From: Litchfieldia alkalitelluris
Lineage (GTDB): Bacteria; Bacillota; Bacilli; Bacillales; Salisediminibacteriaceae
NCBI RefSeq assembly: GCF_002153425.1
Contig: NZ_KZ119600.1
Location: 314,825-378,824 of the forward strand
Direction: 5' to 3'
DNA: 64,000 nt
Translations under genes and position numbers: made by a program
Notes under the pieces: model-generated
The model's database searches: none
What the model saw: only the letters and a program-made list of their open reading frames with translations
What the model was told of the DNA's origin: nothing
In this document: positions 45,601 to 54,665 of the stretch, piece after piece
How positions within the stretch are numbered: position 1 is the first letter of the stretch
Layout: every line of letters starts with the position of its first letter

Positions 45601-46122
45601 TATCATAAGGAAAATGAAAAAGACACGTTTGAATCGAAGCAAAGCCTTGTCTCCCGCAATACACCTATTACGGTTTTAACATTGGTTACTGGGTTAGTAG
45701 AAGGACTATTAATCGGGATAATCTCCAGTTATTTTTTAGGTCTTACTGGAGCAAATATGATTAGTTATATTTTCTTGACGACTTTTATTACCTTGATGAT
45801 TCTTCTAGCTGCTACCTATTTGTTAAGGCAGTTAAAAACGGTTGGGATGTTTGTCTTACTTGTAGTTTTGAGTATGTATCTATTTTCTTCTAGAGCAATT
45901 GGAACTAATAATCTAGGTGCTGGAGCTTTACGTGATATTTCACCTTTGGAATATATAGAAAGGTGGATAACTAGTTCTATTGATAGTTCGGCAAATTATT
46001 TAACAATGATCCTTATTATCATTGGAATATCAATTGTTTTGCTAGTAGCCAATTTAATAGTATTTAACCTCGGATCTCGAAATGGAGAGTTGGATGATGA
46101 TTCAAAGGCTAAAGCGAGTTAA
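42619..46122 (+). CDS. esaA: Type VII secretion membrane protein EsaA (YueB)
   Basis: A 1167-residue EsaA/YueB protein: one N-terminal helix (about 7-29), a very long extracellular part with coiled coils, and five or six C-terminal helices (about 975-1160). YueB is the phage SPP1 receptor in Bacillus subtilis and a structural part of the secretion apparatus. A tract of about 110 residues (555-668) is almost entirely Glu, Asp, Ser, Asn and Gly. It is an insertion in the extracellular domain that I do not recall from the standard family. I start at ATG 42619 (AGGAG 11 bases upstream). It overlaps essA by 29 bases. Confidence 0.92.
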   Translation: MKKKKSPIILLFVLILLLISGLSYFALNPVSKTATVDGTQLMTVALVNEDEGATFNNNFLSFGNAFVRSLDNNDEHEWFVVSRGVAESGLERQVYDMMIVIPNDFTRKALSIESESPERVTLDYKINASGNDEVRPQAEKTASQILNDFNRRIIDVYFASVIGNLQEAQDSIASIVDNYGLYVDTYNTDVNTPLANYTNQFESVKGYTELSKTNFDQLDNRIHSFQDYLVENASSYHDFLSNLNEVSDKKEETSTLSTEYFNSLSEFDAALREQNIQEQLNNLQQANNHINSQFQLNENMMSGSIVADTINLQSFINRANELVRQTEENLIGTLESDLKSKVRRQLSSILAESFNKEFVNLNSLLDSPDKNVHDAIQRQINQLPSLSEKDIDESGLSEETTTELKNVIAVTNKYMNEFNFKPGEQDDSKLLSRQIRDIKQRFADTGVMMSDSVQLPKNRKPGQTFELTIPDVYEIQGLWITLPNGEEEEYTNIYLEKGKLNLPANDEGVFTVRINLRLLDADSNIDVFQPATWSWKMKQKNIDDIDNPDQISDPVDNEPAPENGEPEQEEGSSNEEVAEEESEMDSEEKANSNDDRRPQSEESSQTDEEGRTEEEGSNEEEESNEEEGNDEEGNIDEDEDSNENGESDGDSSDEENGDSNDDEENEKPEIIRVKVVNNYIYHRVMSPLLDEPTQLLINAADSTVRDYQKMILLYEIYFGIDMRDEELREWLGDKSLTDLSTESSLYYLFNHKELDELLTNYFVKRVTDGVAKEIRRPLEDFREQVTAYRQHIDATEDKMDQLAEKVGSTMEQALVMNTALTEVLENVEDWRRESMRLLEEQQQLQAVGSEEQTAVMTLESNFQPLLSTSELLAEQASDNRNEAENVYQTFEMIDNQANAIQESGVGLVSQAERLGEDLTNQILEDEVFVENFAGVLSNSRIGERQNEDLFDFLSNPVETNNQGTIVSGDTFTPYFLVLIIFIVALFTGYVIAANYHKENEKDTFESKQSLVSRNTPITVLTLVTGLVEGLLIGIISSYFLGLTGANMISYIFLTTFITLMILLAATYLLRQLKTVGMFVLLVVLSMYLFSSRAIGTNNLGAGALRDISPLEYIERWITSSIDSSANYLTMILIIIGISIVLLVANLIVFNLGSRNGELDDDSKAKAS

Positions 46123-46582
46123 TATAGTTTTCTGTTTTCTATTGGTATGGTTGTTTTCCCCTTTGCTAGTATTTGGTGAAGACTCACCAGAGGAAAGGGG
46201 AAAAATGAATCTTGAGGTGGATCGGATTAATACAAATTCCAATAGTAATAATCAAAGGATTACTTTAACAGAATTGGAACGAAATCTCCCTGATTTGTTC
46301 ACTGTAGGTACGTTGGAAAAAATTAATTATAAACAATTGGAAGAAGACAAATGGTTGGAAGAACTGCAAGGGGCACTGTTTCAAGCAGAAGTGAATACTG
46401 ACCAGCAATTGGAAGAGGTTCAAGCAGCATTGTTTACTGAAGAATATACAGTAACAACTACCTCCACTACAGCTCCGCAGGAAGAAGAAGGAGGTAGCCA
46501 AACGATCCTTTTTGGTTTTTTAACTCTCGTTTCTATTGTTGGTGGAGCTGTGTATTTGATGTTGGAAAAAGTACTGGATTAG
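46094..46582 (+). CDS. essA: Type VII secretion protein EssA
   Basis: A 162-residue protein with an N-terminal signal/anchor (about 9-28), an extracellular Glu-rich middle and a C-terminal helix (TILFGFLTLVSIVGGAVYLM). This matches EssA/YueC, a small essential membrane component of the machine. The middle has two similar stretches (KWLEELQGALF, QLEEVQAALF). ATG 46094 has GGAG 6 bases upstream. It overlaps esaA, as usual for this operon. Confidence 0.85.
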   Translation: MMIQRLKRVNIVFCFLLVWLFSPLLVFGEDSPEERGKMNLEVDRINTNSNSNNQRITLTELERNLPDLFTVGTLEKINYKQLEEDKWLEELQGALFQAEVNTDQQLEEVQAALFTEEYTVTTTSTTAPQEEEGGSQTILFGFLTLVSIVGGAVYLMLEKVLD

Positions 46583-46593
46583 GGGTTTTGTAA

Positions 46594-46848
46594 ATGGCCA
46601 ATGAATCTCATATAAATGTGACAATAGATTTTACTAGCTGGGGTTATGGTGGAGTACATGATTTAAGAATTCCTGTTCGGATAACAGTAAAGCAACTAAT
46701 TGTTAACTTAATGGAAGCTTTAAATGTATATAAAAAACAAGATGCTTTATGTGTGATCAAGGTTATAACAAAAGACATTCTTATTTCGAATGAAGATATT
46801 TTAAGTGATTATCCAATTGCAGATGGTGATATTTTCAAAGTAATGTAG
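46594..46848 (+). CDS. esaB: Ubiquitin-like type VII protein EsaB (YukD)
   Basis: An 84-residue beta-grasp protein: HINVTIDFTSWGYGGVHDLRI at the start and ISNEDILSDYPIADGDIFKVM at the end, as in YukD. It is cytosolic and required for, or regulating, ESX secretion in Bacillus and Staphylococcus. Eleven bases separate it from essA. Confidence 0.9.
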   Translation: MANESHINVTIDFTSWGYGGVHDLRIPVRITVKQLIVNLMEALNVYKKQDALCVIKVITKDILISNEDILSDYPIADGDIFKVM

Positions 46849-46898
46849 ATTTTATTCTCTATGTAATAGCTGTCTAGATGAAGAAGGAGTCAATAGAT

Positions 46899-48254
46899 AT
46901 GAAGGAAATAAAGGTTCAGTTTAATGAGCTAACTCTTCCATATGTGATGGATGGAGACAGGTGGAACACAGAGTTGGCAAAATCACAAACTCGTATAACG
47001 GATGTTCGTCAACTTTCATTGATGACAGATGTCTCAGAGCTGTTTGTTCCAGTGAAAATTGAGGAGGAAGAGGACCTCTATCGTTTTTCTTATTTGATAA
47101 AGGAAGATAACTATCAATGGAATGAAATTAAGGATCTTCCTCGAAATGAAAAATTACGTTTGCTTTGTAATATTGCAAGGCTTGAAAATATTATATCTAC
47201 GCGGATCACTTTCTTTCTTCATCCAGACAATGTTGTTTTCGATTGTAACTTACTTCCTCGTATCGTTTATCGGGGTATACGAGGAATACTACCTCCATTT
47301 GAGATGGAGGTACAAGATTTTTTAAAGCAATATAAATGTTTTGCAATAGCCTTGTTTTCAAAGGTTTACAGTTTCGATGACCTCTATAACGGTCAACTAA
47401 AAAATTGTAAAGAAAACGATTTTGAAAAACGAGTGAGTGAGATAGATTATTTAGCTGAACTAATTGCTTATTTAGAAGATTGCTTTATAAAGGAACAGGA
47501 TAAAACAGATAGAACGATGAAGGTCGTTTCTATCAAACAGTTTCGGTTATTTAAGAGGTTGGCAATTATTATGAGTGCTGTTTCCTTAATATTAGTAATT
47601 CCACTTGTTTACTATATTTTCTCTAAAGATCCTTACCAAGAACGACTCCTTACTGCTCATGGTGAATTTCTTGCTGACAATTATAGTAGTGTCATTTCTA
47701 CACTACGTAGCGATGAGCCAGAACAGTTACCATACAGGACTAAGTACATTTTGGCCAATTCTTACATTCAAGTTGAGAGTTTATCCAATCGTGAGAAAGA
47801 TGTCATTATGAGAAATATAAGTTTGAGAAGTGATGAAAATTACTTATTATATTGGATCTATAATGGCAGGGGGAAATTTGAAGAATCTATAGAGCTTGCA
47901 AAATACATTGATGACCCACAGCTTATCATGTACGGATTAATTAAACAAATAGAAGGAGCAAGAAATAACCCACATTTATCTGGATCCGAGCGGGATGAAA
48001 TGGTAAAACAACTTCAAGACGAACTGAACCAATATAGGGCAAACTATATAGAGTTTGATGAAGAAGAGAGTTTTGATGAGTTTTCAGAAGGACAATCTGA
48101 TGGGGACGTTGATGTGGAACCGGAATCGGAACCGGAAGCTGAAGCTGGGAGTGAGGCAGATGCGGAGTTGGAGCGTGAAACTGAGAGCAATTCGATAGGA
48201 GAACAGGAAATAGATCTTGAAGGAAATGAAGAGGAAGAAGAAAATGAGTCATAA
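46899..48254 (+). CDS. essB: Type VII secretion protein EssB (YukC)
   Basis: A 451-residue EssB: a cytoplasmic pseudokinase-like domain (1-about 215), one transmembrane helix (about 220-243) and an extracellular helical domain. The C-terminus (about 385-451) is a Glu/Asp-rich repetitive tail (EPESEPEAEAGSEADAELE). I start at ATG 46899, with AAGGAG 9 bases upstream; ATG 46878 would bury that site. It overlaps essC by 11 bases. Confidence 0.9.
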   Translation: MKEIKVQFNELTLPYVMDGDRWNTELAKSQTRITDVRQLSLMTDVSELFVPVKIEEEEDLYRFSYLIKEDNYQWNEIKDLPRNEKLRLLCNIARLENIISTRITFFLHPDNVVFDCNLLPRIVYRGIRGILPPFEMEVQDFLKQYKCFAIALFSKVYSFDDLYNGQLKNCKENDFEKRVSEIDYLAELIAYLEDCFIKEQDKTDRTMKVVSIKQFRLFKRLAIIMSAVSLILVIPLVYYIFSKDPYQERLLTAHGEFLADNYSSVISTLRSDEPEQLPYRTKYILANSYIQVESLSNREKDVIMRNISLRSDENYLLYWIYNGRGKFEESIELAKYIDDPQLIMYGLIKQIEGARNNPHLSGSERDEMVKQLQDELNQYRANYIEFDEEESFDEFSEGQSDGDVDVEPESEPEAEAGSEADAELERETESNSIGEQEIDLEGNEEEEENES

Positions 48255-51200
48255 AACCCTATGGATCAAATTTGAAAATCAATTGCATAAATGTCGAGTC
48301 GCTGAAGGTACTCCCCGAATCATCAAAATAGGGAATGAATGGACGGATACAGTGACTTTCCCTCAACTGAAAGAGCCGTTTTCAATTAATTGGGATGGTG
48401 AAGTTTGTGAAATTCTTATCCATCAATTAAAGGGGAACGATGGCCTAACATTAGGTTTAGATGAGGGAGAAATGTCTTTTTATCTCAGTGATACAAGGGA
48501 GAGATTGATCTATGACACAACAGGTAAGCTCAGTGTGTCATTTGGTGATACAGAGTTCGACGACGTCATGATTCCAGCGGTGAAATCTCACGTTGTATTA
48601 CAAAGGTCCAATATAAATGAGCAGTTTGAACTGGTTGTTCATCATGGAGAAGTATTTCATAATTTTATTGCAAAAACTGGAAGTATAAAGCTAGAAGATG
48701 GAGATCAACTCTTCATGAATGGGATCAATGTGATTGTAAACAAAGAAAATATTGAAGTTGAACCTTCGAACAAGGACGTACATTCTAAGTTAACCCAACT
48801 AGTAGACGGTGATTTTTACTATAGTAACGAGTTTCCTGATTATCATCGATCTCCTCGAATTATCTATAGGGAACCAGAGGAAAAACAAACACTTGCGAAG
48901 CCATCTAATAAGCCATCAAAGCCAAGTGAACAATTAGCAAGAACAGTAGTACCACCCCTTGTAATGATCGGTGCTCTTATTCTTCTTTCGATTATGCAGC
49001 CTAGGGGAATTTATATTATCGTCATGCTATCCATGACAGTGGTGACAGTTGTAATCTCTGTCATTTACTATTTGAAAAATGTGAAGAAGTATAAAGCTGA
49101 TATGAAGGAAAGGGAAAAAAGCTATAAAGAATACTTGCAAAGAAAAACGAAAGAGTTTCATAAAATTAGTGAGATGCAACGTCATGCATTGGAGTACCAC
49201 TACCCTACTGTTACGGAAATATCAGAGCTGGCTAAAAAGGTAGATGCAAGGATTTTTGAGAAGACAATGCTTCATCATGACTTCCTTAATTATCGTACCG
49301 GACTAGGGACAGTCGATGCAAGCTTTGAAATAGACTTCAATGAGGAAGAGTTTACTCAGGAAAAAGATGAACTAATTGATGGTGCGAAGGAGCTGTTGTC
49401 GCAGTATAAAGAGATAGAAAACGTACCTGTTGTGGCCTCCCTAATGAAGGGGCCTGTAGGCTATATAGGACAGAGAAAACTTGTGTTAGAACAACTTCAA
49501 TTATTAGTGATTCAAACCTCTTTGTTCCATAGCTATTATGATGTTCAATTTATCACTATTTTTCCAGAAGAGGAAAAACTCGAGTGGGATTGGATGAAGT
49601 GGTTACCCCATGCAAGTGTACGTGATGTGAATGTTAGGGGATTTGTTTATCATGAACGATCTCGTGACCAAGTACTTTATTCGATGTATCAAATTCTTAA
49701 AGCAAGAAAGCAAACGCTAGAAGAAAAGGGACAGAAAAATGAGAAAACCTATTTCTACCCTCATTTTGTCGTACTAATAACGGATGAAAAAGTGATATTG
49801 GATCATACAATCATGGAATTTTTTAATGAGGATCCAAGCGAATTAGGTGTATCCCTCGTCTATGTTCAGGACTTGATGCAGTCTTTGCCTGAACATGTAA
49901 AAACCGTCATTGATATAAGGGATTCAAAAACTGGAAACATCATTTTAGAAGAAGGGGAATTGGTGAATAAAAAGTTTACACCAGATCATTTCCCTCCGCA
50001 CTTCAATAAAGAAGAGGTTTCAAGGGCATTAGCGCCAATAAACCATCTTCAGAATTTAAAAAGCTCAATTCCTGAGAGTGTGACTTTCCTTGAGTTATAT
50101 GGTGTGGAAAAAGTAGAGGATTTGTCAATATCGCACCGGTGGAAAGTAAATGAAACGTATAAGAGCTTGGCAGTTCCACTTGGGTTGCGAGGAAAAGAGG
50201 ATATTGTTCAGTTAAATTTACACGAAAAAGCACATGGCCCCCATGGATTAGTTGCAGGTACTACAGGTTCGGGGAAATCTGAGATTATTCAATCGTACAT
50301 TCTCTCCTTAAGTGTCAACTTTCATCCTTATGAGGTTGCTTTTCTCCTCATTGATTATAAGGGTGGTGGGATGGCAAATTTATTTAAAAAACTGCCTCAT
50401 CTCCTAGGGACCATTACTAACTTAGATCGTAGCCAAGCGATGCGAGCATTAGCGTCCATCAAAGCAGAGCTTCAAAAACGTCAAAGGCTATTTGGTGAAA
50501 ATGACGTCAATCATATTAATCAATACCAAAAGCTATATAAACAAGGAAAAGTAGAGGACCCAATGCCGCACTTGTTCTTAATATCAGATGAGTTTGCTGA
50601 ATTAAAGGCTGAGCAACCTGATTTTATGAAGGAACTTGTTTCTACGGCTAGAATTGGGCGCTCTTTAGGAATTCACTTAATTTTAGCAACACAAAAACCA
50701 AGTGGTGTTGTTGATGACCAAATATGGTCTAACTCTAAATTTAAACTAGCTTTGAAAGTGCAGAATGCTAGTGATTCCAATGAGATTTTAAAGACACCTG
50801 ATGCTGCGGAAATTACATTGCCAGGTCGTGCTTATTTACAAGTCGGAAATAATGAAATCTATGAGTTGTTCCAAAGTGCCTGGAGTGGTGCAGACTACAT
50901 TCCAAATAAAGAAGACTTGGAATTAGTTGATCATACTATATACGCAATCAATGACTTAGGCCAGTATGATATTTTAACAAAGGATTTAAGTGGACTGGCA
51001 AACAAAGAGGCTGTAGAAAAGGTTCCTACTGAATTAGAGGCTGTTATTGATTACATTCATAGTTTCACAGACGAACAGGAAATTGAGCCACTCGATAGAC
51101 CTTGGTTACCGCCATTACCTGGGCACATCTCCGTTGAAGAGCTTCATCCTATTAACTTTAAAGAAGCATGGGAGGAGGGGAAAAAGCCATTAAGGGCAAC

Positions 51201-52698
51201 AGTGGGCTTACTAGATCAGCCAGAATTACAAGCACAGAAACCTCTTACTTTAGATTTGACAAAGGATGGACATCTTGCAGTGTTTTCGAGTCCTGGATAC
51301 GGTAAATCAACTTTTTTACAAACAATAGTAATGGATTTAGTGAGGCAACACCATCCTGAGCATTTACATGTTTATTTATTAGATTTTGGTACAAATGGAT
51401 TACTGCCGTTGAAGAATATTCCTCACGTAGCAGATACGTTCCAGGTTGATGAAGTTGAGAAAGTTGAGAAGATGTTGCGGTTAATTGTAAACATCTTGAA
51501 AGAGAGGAAGCAAAAGTTAAGTAAATACGGTGTGGCCAATATGGAAATGTATGAAAAGGCTAGTGGTGAAGAAGTCCCTAATATATTGGTAGTCATTGAT
51601 AACTATGACTCTGTGAAAGATACTGATTTTTCCGAGCAATTTGAGAAAACGATGACACAAATAGCCCGTGAAGGAGCAAGTGTAGGTGTTCATTTAGTAG
51701 TAAGTGCAGGACGACAAGGCGCTATGAGAATGCCTTTGCTTTCTAATATAAAAACTCAAATCCCACTCTATCTCATAGAAAATTCAGAAATACTGTCAAT
51801 TATAGGAAGGACGGACTTGAAGATAGAAGAAATACCAGGAAGAGGTTTGGTTAAGATAGAAGAACCTGCACTATTCCAGACGATGCTTCCGTCAGAAGGT
51901 ATAGAGCCTTTAGAAATTATTGACTCTATCCAACAGACAGCTGAAGAGATGGGTAAATATTGGAGAGGCGAAGTTCCTGAACCAATCCCAATGATGCCAG
52001 AAGGCGTTATTATGTTTGATGAATTTAGGGTTAAAAAGAAAGTGGTAGAACTTGTAGAAAGGAAACAAGTACCATTAGGTTTTGATTTCGAAGAGGTTCA
52101 ACCTGTTGCTTTCGATCCACTAGCCTATGGCAATTTAATTGTAGTTAGTGATCGAAAGGATGGGTTGCTCAGAATGAATCGAGCAATAGTACAAAGTATG
52201 CTCCTCTTAGGTAATCATTATCAAACAATGGTTATTGATACTGCTGATAAAGAACTTGCAGACTTTGAAAAAGAATTGAATGCATATATTAGTGATGTAA
52301 ATGGACTGCTAAAAGTGAAGAAGGATTTACTAAGTGAAGTTTCTATGCGTATAGAAAAACCACAAGATGAACCGAATTGGCTAGTGTTTATTGCAGATTT
52401 ACAAGATTTTACTGAAAAAACTGCCTTAGATATAGATGAGATAACCACTTTACTCGAACAAGGTAGAAAGACCGGCATTTACTTCATTTTAAGTGGTGAT
52501 TATGGATTTGTAGGAATGAGCTACGATCAAGTAGCAAAATACGTAAGAACCCAAACAGATATAGGATTAATAAGTATGCGCCTAAGCGATCAGGATATTT
52601 TTAAACAAGCGTTTATTTCAAAGGAAAAATATCCAAATCCTTATGAGTGCTACTTGGCAATGGATCACCAAAGCTTGAAATTAAAAATACCTGAGTAA
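48244..52698 (+). CDS. essC: FtsK/SpoIIIE-type ATPase EssC (YukB), type VII secretion motor
   Basis: A 1484-residue motor: N-terminal FHA-like domains (about 1-195), two transmembrane helices (about 235-276), then three ATPase domains. D1 has Walker A GTTGSGKSE (about 671) and Walker B LFLISDEFAE; D2 has SSPGYGKST (about 1014) and ILVVIDNYD; D3 lacks a Walker A lysine motif (IVVSDRKDG), as in other Firmicutes EssC. It powers export of WXG100 and LXG-type proteins; D3 selects substrates. I start at ATG 48244 inside the essB end, with GAGGAAG upstream. Confidence 0.95.
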   Translation: MSHKTLWIKFENQLHKCRVAEGTPRIIKIGNEWTDTVTFPQLKEPFSINWDGEVCEILIHQLKGNDGLTLGLDEGEMSFYLSDTRERLIYDTTGKLSVSFGDTEFDDVMIPAVKSHVVLQRSNINEQFELVVHHGEVFHNFIAKTGSIKLEDGDQLFMNGINVIVNKENIEVEPSNKDVHSKLTQLVDGDFYYSNEFPDYHRSPRIIYREPEEKQTLAKPSNKPSKPSEQLARTVVPPLVMIGALILLSIMQPRGIYIIVMLSMTVVTVVISVIYYLKNVKKYKADMKEREKSYKEYLQRKTKEFHKISEMQRHALEYHYPTVTEISELAKKVDARIFEKTMLHHDFLNYRTGLGTVDASFEIDFNEEEFTQEKDELIDGAKELLSQYKEIENVPVVASLMKGPVGYIGQRKLVLEQLQLLVIQTSLFHSYYDVQFITIFPEEEKLEWDWMKWLPHASVRDVNVRGFVYHERSRDQVLYSMYQILKARKQTLEEKGQKNEKTYFYPHFVVLITDEKVILDHTIMEFFNEDPSELGVSLVYVQDLMQSLPEHVKTVIDIRDSKTGNIILEEGELVNKKFTPDHFPPHFNKEEVSRALAPINHLQNLKSSIPESVTFLELYGVEKVEDLSISHRWKVNETYKSLAVPLGLRGKEDIVQLNLHEKAHGPHGLVAGTTGSGKSEIIQSYILSLSVNFHPYEVAFLLIDYKGGGMANLFKKLPHLLGTITNLDRSQAMRALASIKAELQKRQRLFGENDVNHINQYQKLYKQGKVEDPMPHLFLISDEFAELKAEQPDFMKELVSTARIGRSLGIHLILATQKPSGVVDDQIWSNSKFKLALKVQNASDSNEILKTPDAAEITLPGRAYLQVGNNEIYELFQSAWSGADYIPNKEDLELVDHTIYAINDLGQYDILTKDLSGLANKEAVEKVPTELEAVIDYIHSFTDEQEIEPLDRPWLPPLPGHISVEELHPINFKEAWEEGKKPLRATVGLLDQPELQAQKPLTLDLTKDGHLAVFSSPGYGKSTFLQTIVMDLVRQHHPEHLHVYLLDFGTNGLLPLKNIPHVADTFQVDEVEKVEKMLRLIVNILKERKQKLSKYGVANMEMYEKASGEEVPNILVVIDNYDSVKDTDFSEQFEKTMTQIAREGASVGVHLVVSAGRQGAMRMPLLSNIKTQIPLYLIENSEILSIIGRTDLKIEEIPGRGLVKIEEPALFQTMLPSEGIEPLEIIDSIQQTAEEMGKYWRGEVPEPIPMMPEGVIMFDEFRVKKKVVELVERKQVPLGFDFEEVQPVAFDPLAYGNLIVVSDRKDGLLRMNRAIVQSMLLLGNHYQTMVIDTADKELADFEKELNAYISDVNGLLKVKKDLLSEVSMRIEKPQDEPNWLVFIADLQDFTEKTALDIDEITTLLEQGRKTGIYFILSGDYGFVGMSYDQVAKYVRTQTDIGLISMRLSDQDIFKQAFISKEKYPNPYECYLAMDHQSLKLKIPE

Positions 52699-52713
52699 GG
52701 AGGGTGTTCAATA

Positions 52714-53130
52714 ATGAGTAATCTAGGTATGTTGTATGCTTCGAGAAATAGAATTGTCAATGATATTGGGTTTACCCGAACTCAGATATCAGTTGTTACG
52801 GATGAAATTACCCGTCTTCGGACAGCTGTAAATAGTTTACAAGGGAGTATATCAGATTTACAGACTACGAAAAAAAAGATTGAAAACTTCTCGATTGATA
52901 AGAACAGGTGGAAGGGAGAAAATGCATCTACTTTTTCTAATAAGTATTCAACCTACGAGAGCAGTGTGAACAATTTTCATCGAAGTGCTGATAATGCTTT
53001 AGAAGGCGTCCAAGATGATCTACGAAGAGCAGAAGATAGGAAAACCTCCCTTTCAAACAGCTTGACTGGTTTACAAGGCTCATTAAATACAGTAGACAGA
53101 CAAATCAAGTGGGCGCAAAGGAGTGAATAA
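52714..53130 (+). CDS. YwqH-like WXG-type small helical protein (DUF5082)
   Basis: A 138-residue helical protein with a WKG at about 67-69 (NRWKGENASTFSNKY), matching the YwqH/DUF5082 group. In Bacillus, ywqH-ywqI stand directly before an LXG toxin gene and act as its secretion partners. AAGGAGGGTG precedes the ATG, 15 bases after essC. Here no LXG toxin gene follows. Confidence 0.85.
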   Translation: MSNLGMLYASRNRIVNDIGFTRTQISVVTDEITRLRTAVNSLQGSISDLQTTKKKIENFSIDKNRWKGENASTFSNKYSTYESSVNNFHRSADNALEGVQDDLRRAEDRKTSLSNSLTGLQGSLNTVDRQIKWAQRSE

Positions 53131-53133
53131 TCC

Positions 53134-53442
53134 ATGGGAAAAGAAGTTCGAATTAATATAGAAGTATTCAATACGAATGTGGAAAAACTAAGAAACTCAG
53201 TTTCTGGGTTGGAAACAAAGCTTCAAACAAACCGTGTCTTCCAGAAGACAAACATCTCCCCTTTTGTTGACGATGTAGAAAATACCGCAAGGGCATTAGA
53301 AGTTTTAAAGAAATACAGACTTTTCCTAGAAGATGACATAGTGTTATTGCATGATACAGGGGAGTCCATGCGTGATAACGATGAACAAATAGCTACACGG
53401 ATTAACCATGTAGTGAGTGGTCCTCAGCCATTGAAAATATGA
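53134..53442 (+). CDS. YwqI-like type VII partner protein (DUF5344)
   Basis: A 102-residue helical protein (VRINIEVFNTNVEKLRNSVSGL at the start, DTGESMRDNDEQIA at the end) of the YwqI/DUF5344 group. It begins 3 bases after the YwqH-like gene. These pairs bind the N-terminal domain of LXG toxins. Its partner toxin is missing from the expected place. Confidence 0.8.
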   Translation: MGKEVRINIEVFNTNVEKLRNSVSGLETKLQTNRVFQKTNISPFVDDVENTARALEVLKKYRLFLEDDIVLLHDTGESMRDNDEQIATRINHVVSGPQPLKI

Positions 53443-53627
53443 TAGAGGAGTAATATAAAACTTAACGATAGATATTGTTATTATAAAAATAGCAAACTAC
53501 TCAATGGGATGACTATAGGAAACTCAACAGTAAATGCAACAGTATGGGAATTTGGGAATTATTAAAAAATGGCACAATGAAGGGAAAAAAAGATCTGTTT
53601 CTGTTTATCCATTTGGAGGGATAGTAA

Positions 53628-54422
53628 TTGTTAGGAAAGTTCACGGAAAATGACTTTCTAGTTTTGAGAGGACCACTAGAATCAGGTAGACAGTCTCCAA
53701 AATCGTTGGGTAGTATATTTATAATATGTATATTTTGCCAAGCTGTGTTGCTCTTAATCATTTTTCATTTTAGTGAATATTCGAACTTTCCAATGAAGGA
53801 CATTGTAAATCAAATTCACCTCTTCATTTCGATCATACTTGGAATAATATCATTGTTATATGCTGTGCCATTCATTTATAAAAAGTCTCAAAAGATACAA
53901 TATCTAATATCTATACTAGTTTCGCAAAATCTTTTTGGTGTATCCCTTCTTTGGGGAGCGTTATTATTACTAGGTGAGGATAATACTATCATTTCAACAA
54001 AGTCTACAACGTTGTTAAGTATTACGTATTTAATTTTGACGATAGGATTATTAATTTTTATTGTTACTTGTGTACGTTTTTATAATCTTATTAAAAAGGG
54101 GCATTACCAAAAAGGATCAAAGACCGAGAGCGTTAGAAGTAAATTTGAATCAAAAACATACATGTTACCGGTAATAATTGGTACTGTTGGAATTGTGTGT
54201 TTTATGCAGTGCTTATCTAGAAACTTCGAGATTGGTTTTATGGATTTATTTTATGTTGTTGCACCCATAATCTTTTTTTATGTGATGCTATTCGTACTTC
54301 CAGAACAGCTCGTAATCCTTTATTGTAAATATCGTTTTGATAGTTTTAACTTTGATCCTAATGGGCGCCATCTATATCCACCTAGAAATGAGAAGATACA
54401 CGATTTAGATAATAAGGGATAA
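53628..54422 (+). CDS. Membrane protein, tandem paralog 1 (candidate T7SS immunity protein)
   Basis: A 264-residue protein with about six hydrophobic helices. N-terminus MLGKFTENDFLVLRGPLES, C-terminus LPEQLVILYCKYRFDSFNF followed by DPNGRHLYP. I do not recognise the family. Start TTG with GGAGGGATAG upstream. It stands where an LXG toxin normally follows ywqHI. Tandem multi-helix membrane proteins at type VII loci act as immunity proteins in Staphylococcus aureus (TsaI against TspA); that parallel is the only basis for the suggestion. Confidence 0.7.
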   Translation: MLGKFTENDFLVLRGPLESGRQSPKSLGSIFIICIFCQAVLLLIIFHFSEYSNFPMKDIVNQIHLFISIILGIISLLYAVPFIYKKSQKIQYLISILVSQNLFGVSLLWGALLLLGEDNTIISTKSTTLLSITYLILTIGLLIFIVTCVRFYNLIKKGHYQKGSKTESVRSKFESKTYMLPVIIGTVGIVCFMQCLSRNFEIGFMDLFYVVAPIIFFYVMLFVLPEQLVILYCKYRFDSFNFDPNGRHLYPPRNEKIHDLDNKG

Positions 54423-54665
54423 GTAGATTATATTTATTAGGTTCTGGTCCTCAAAAAGAATAAATCATCGAATTAGGATGATTAAGAAACGTGGTTAGTC
54501 GTACAAGGTTAGGAAGTTTTCTACAGGAACATATAAAAAAGGTACATTGGAGGAGATTATATTCAAATCTCTGATTCAAAGAAGGCATAATCTATAGCAG
54601 AAATTAGGTCTTCAATGGACAAAAGATAAAATGGAGTTTATGCGAGGTAGAAAGGTTGAGTTAGT

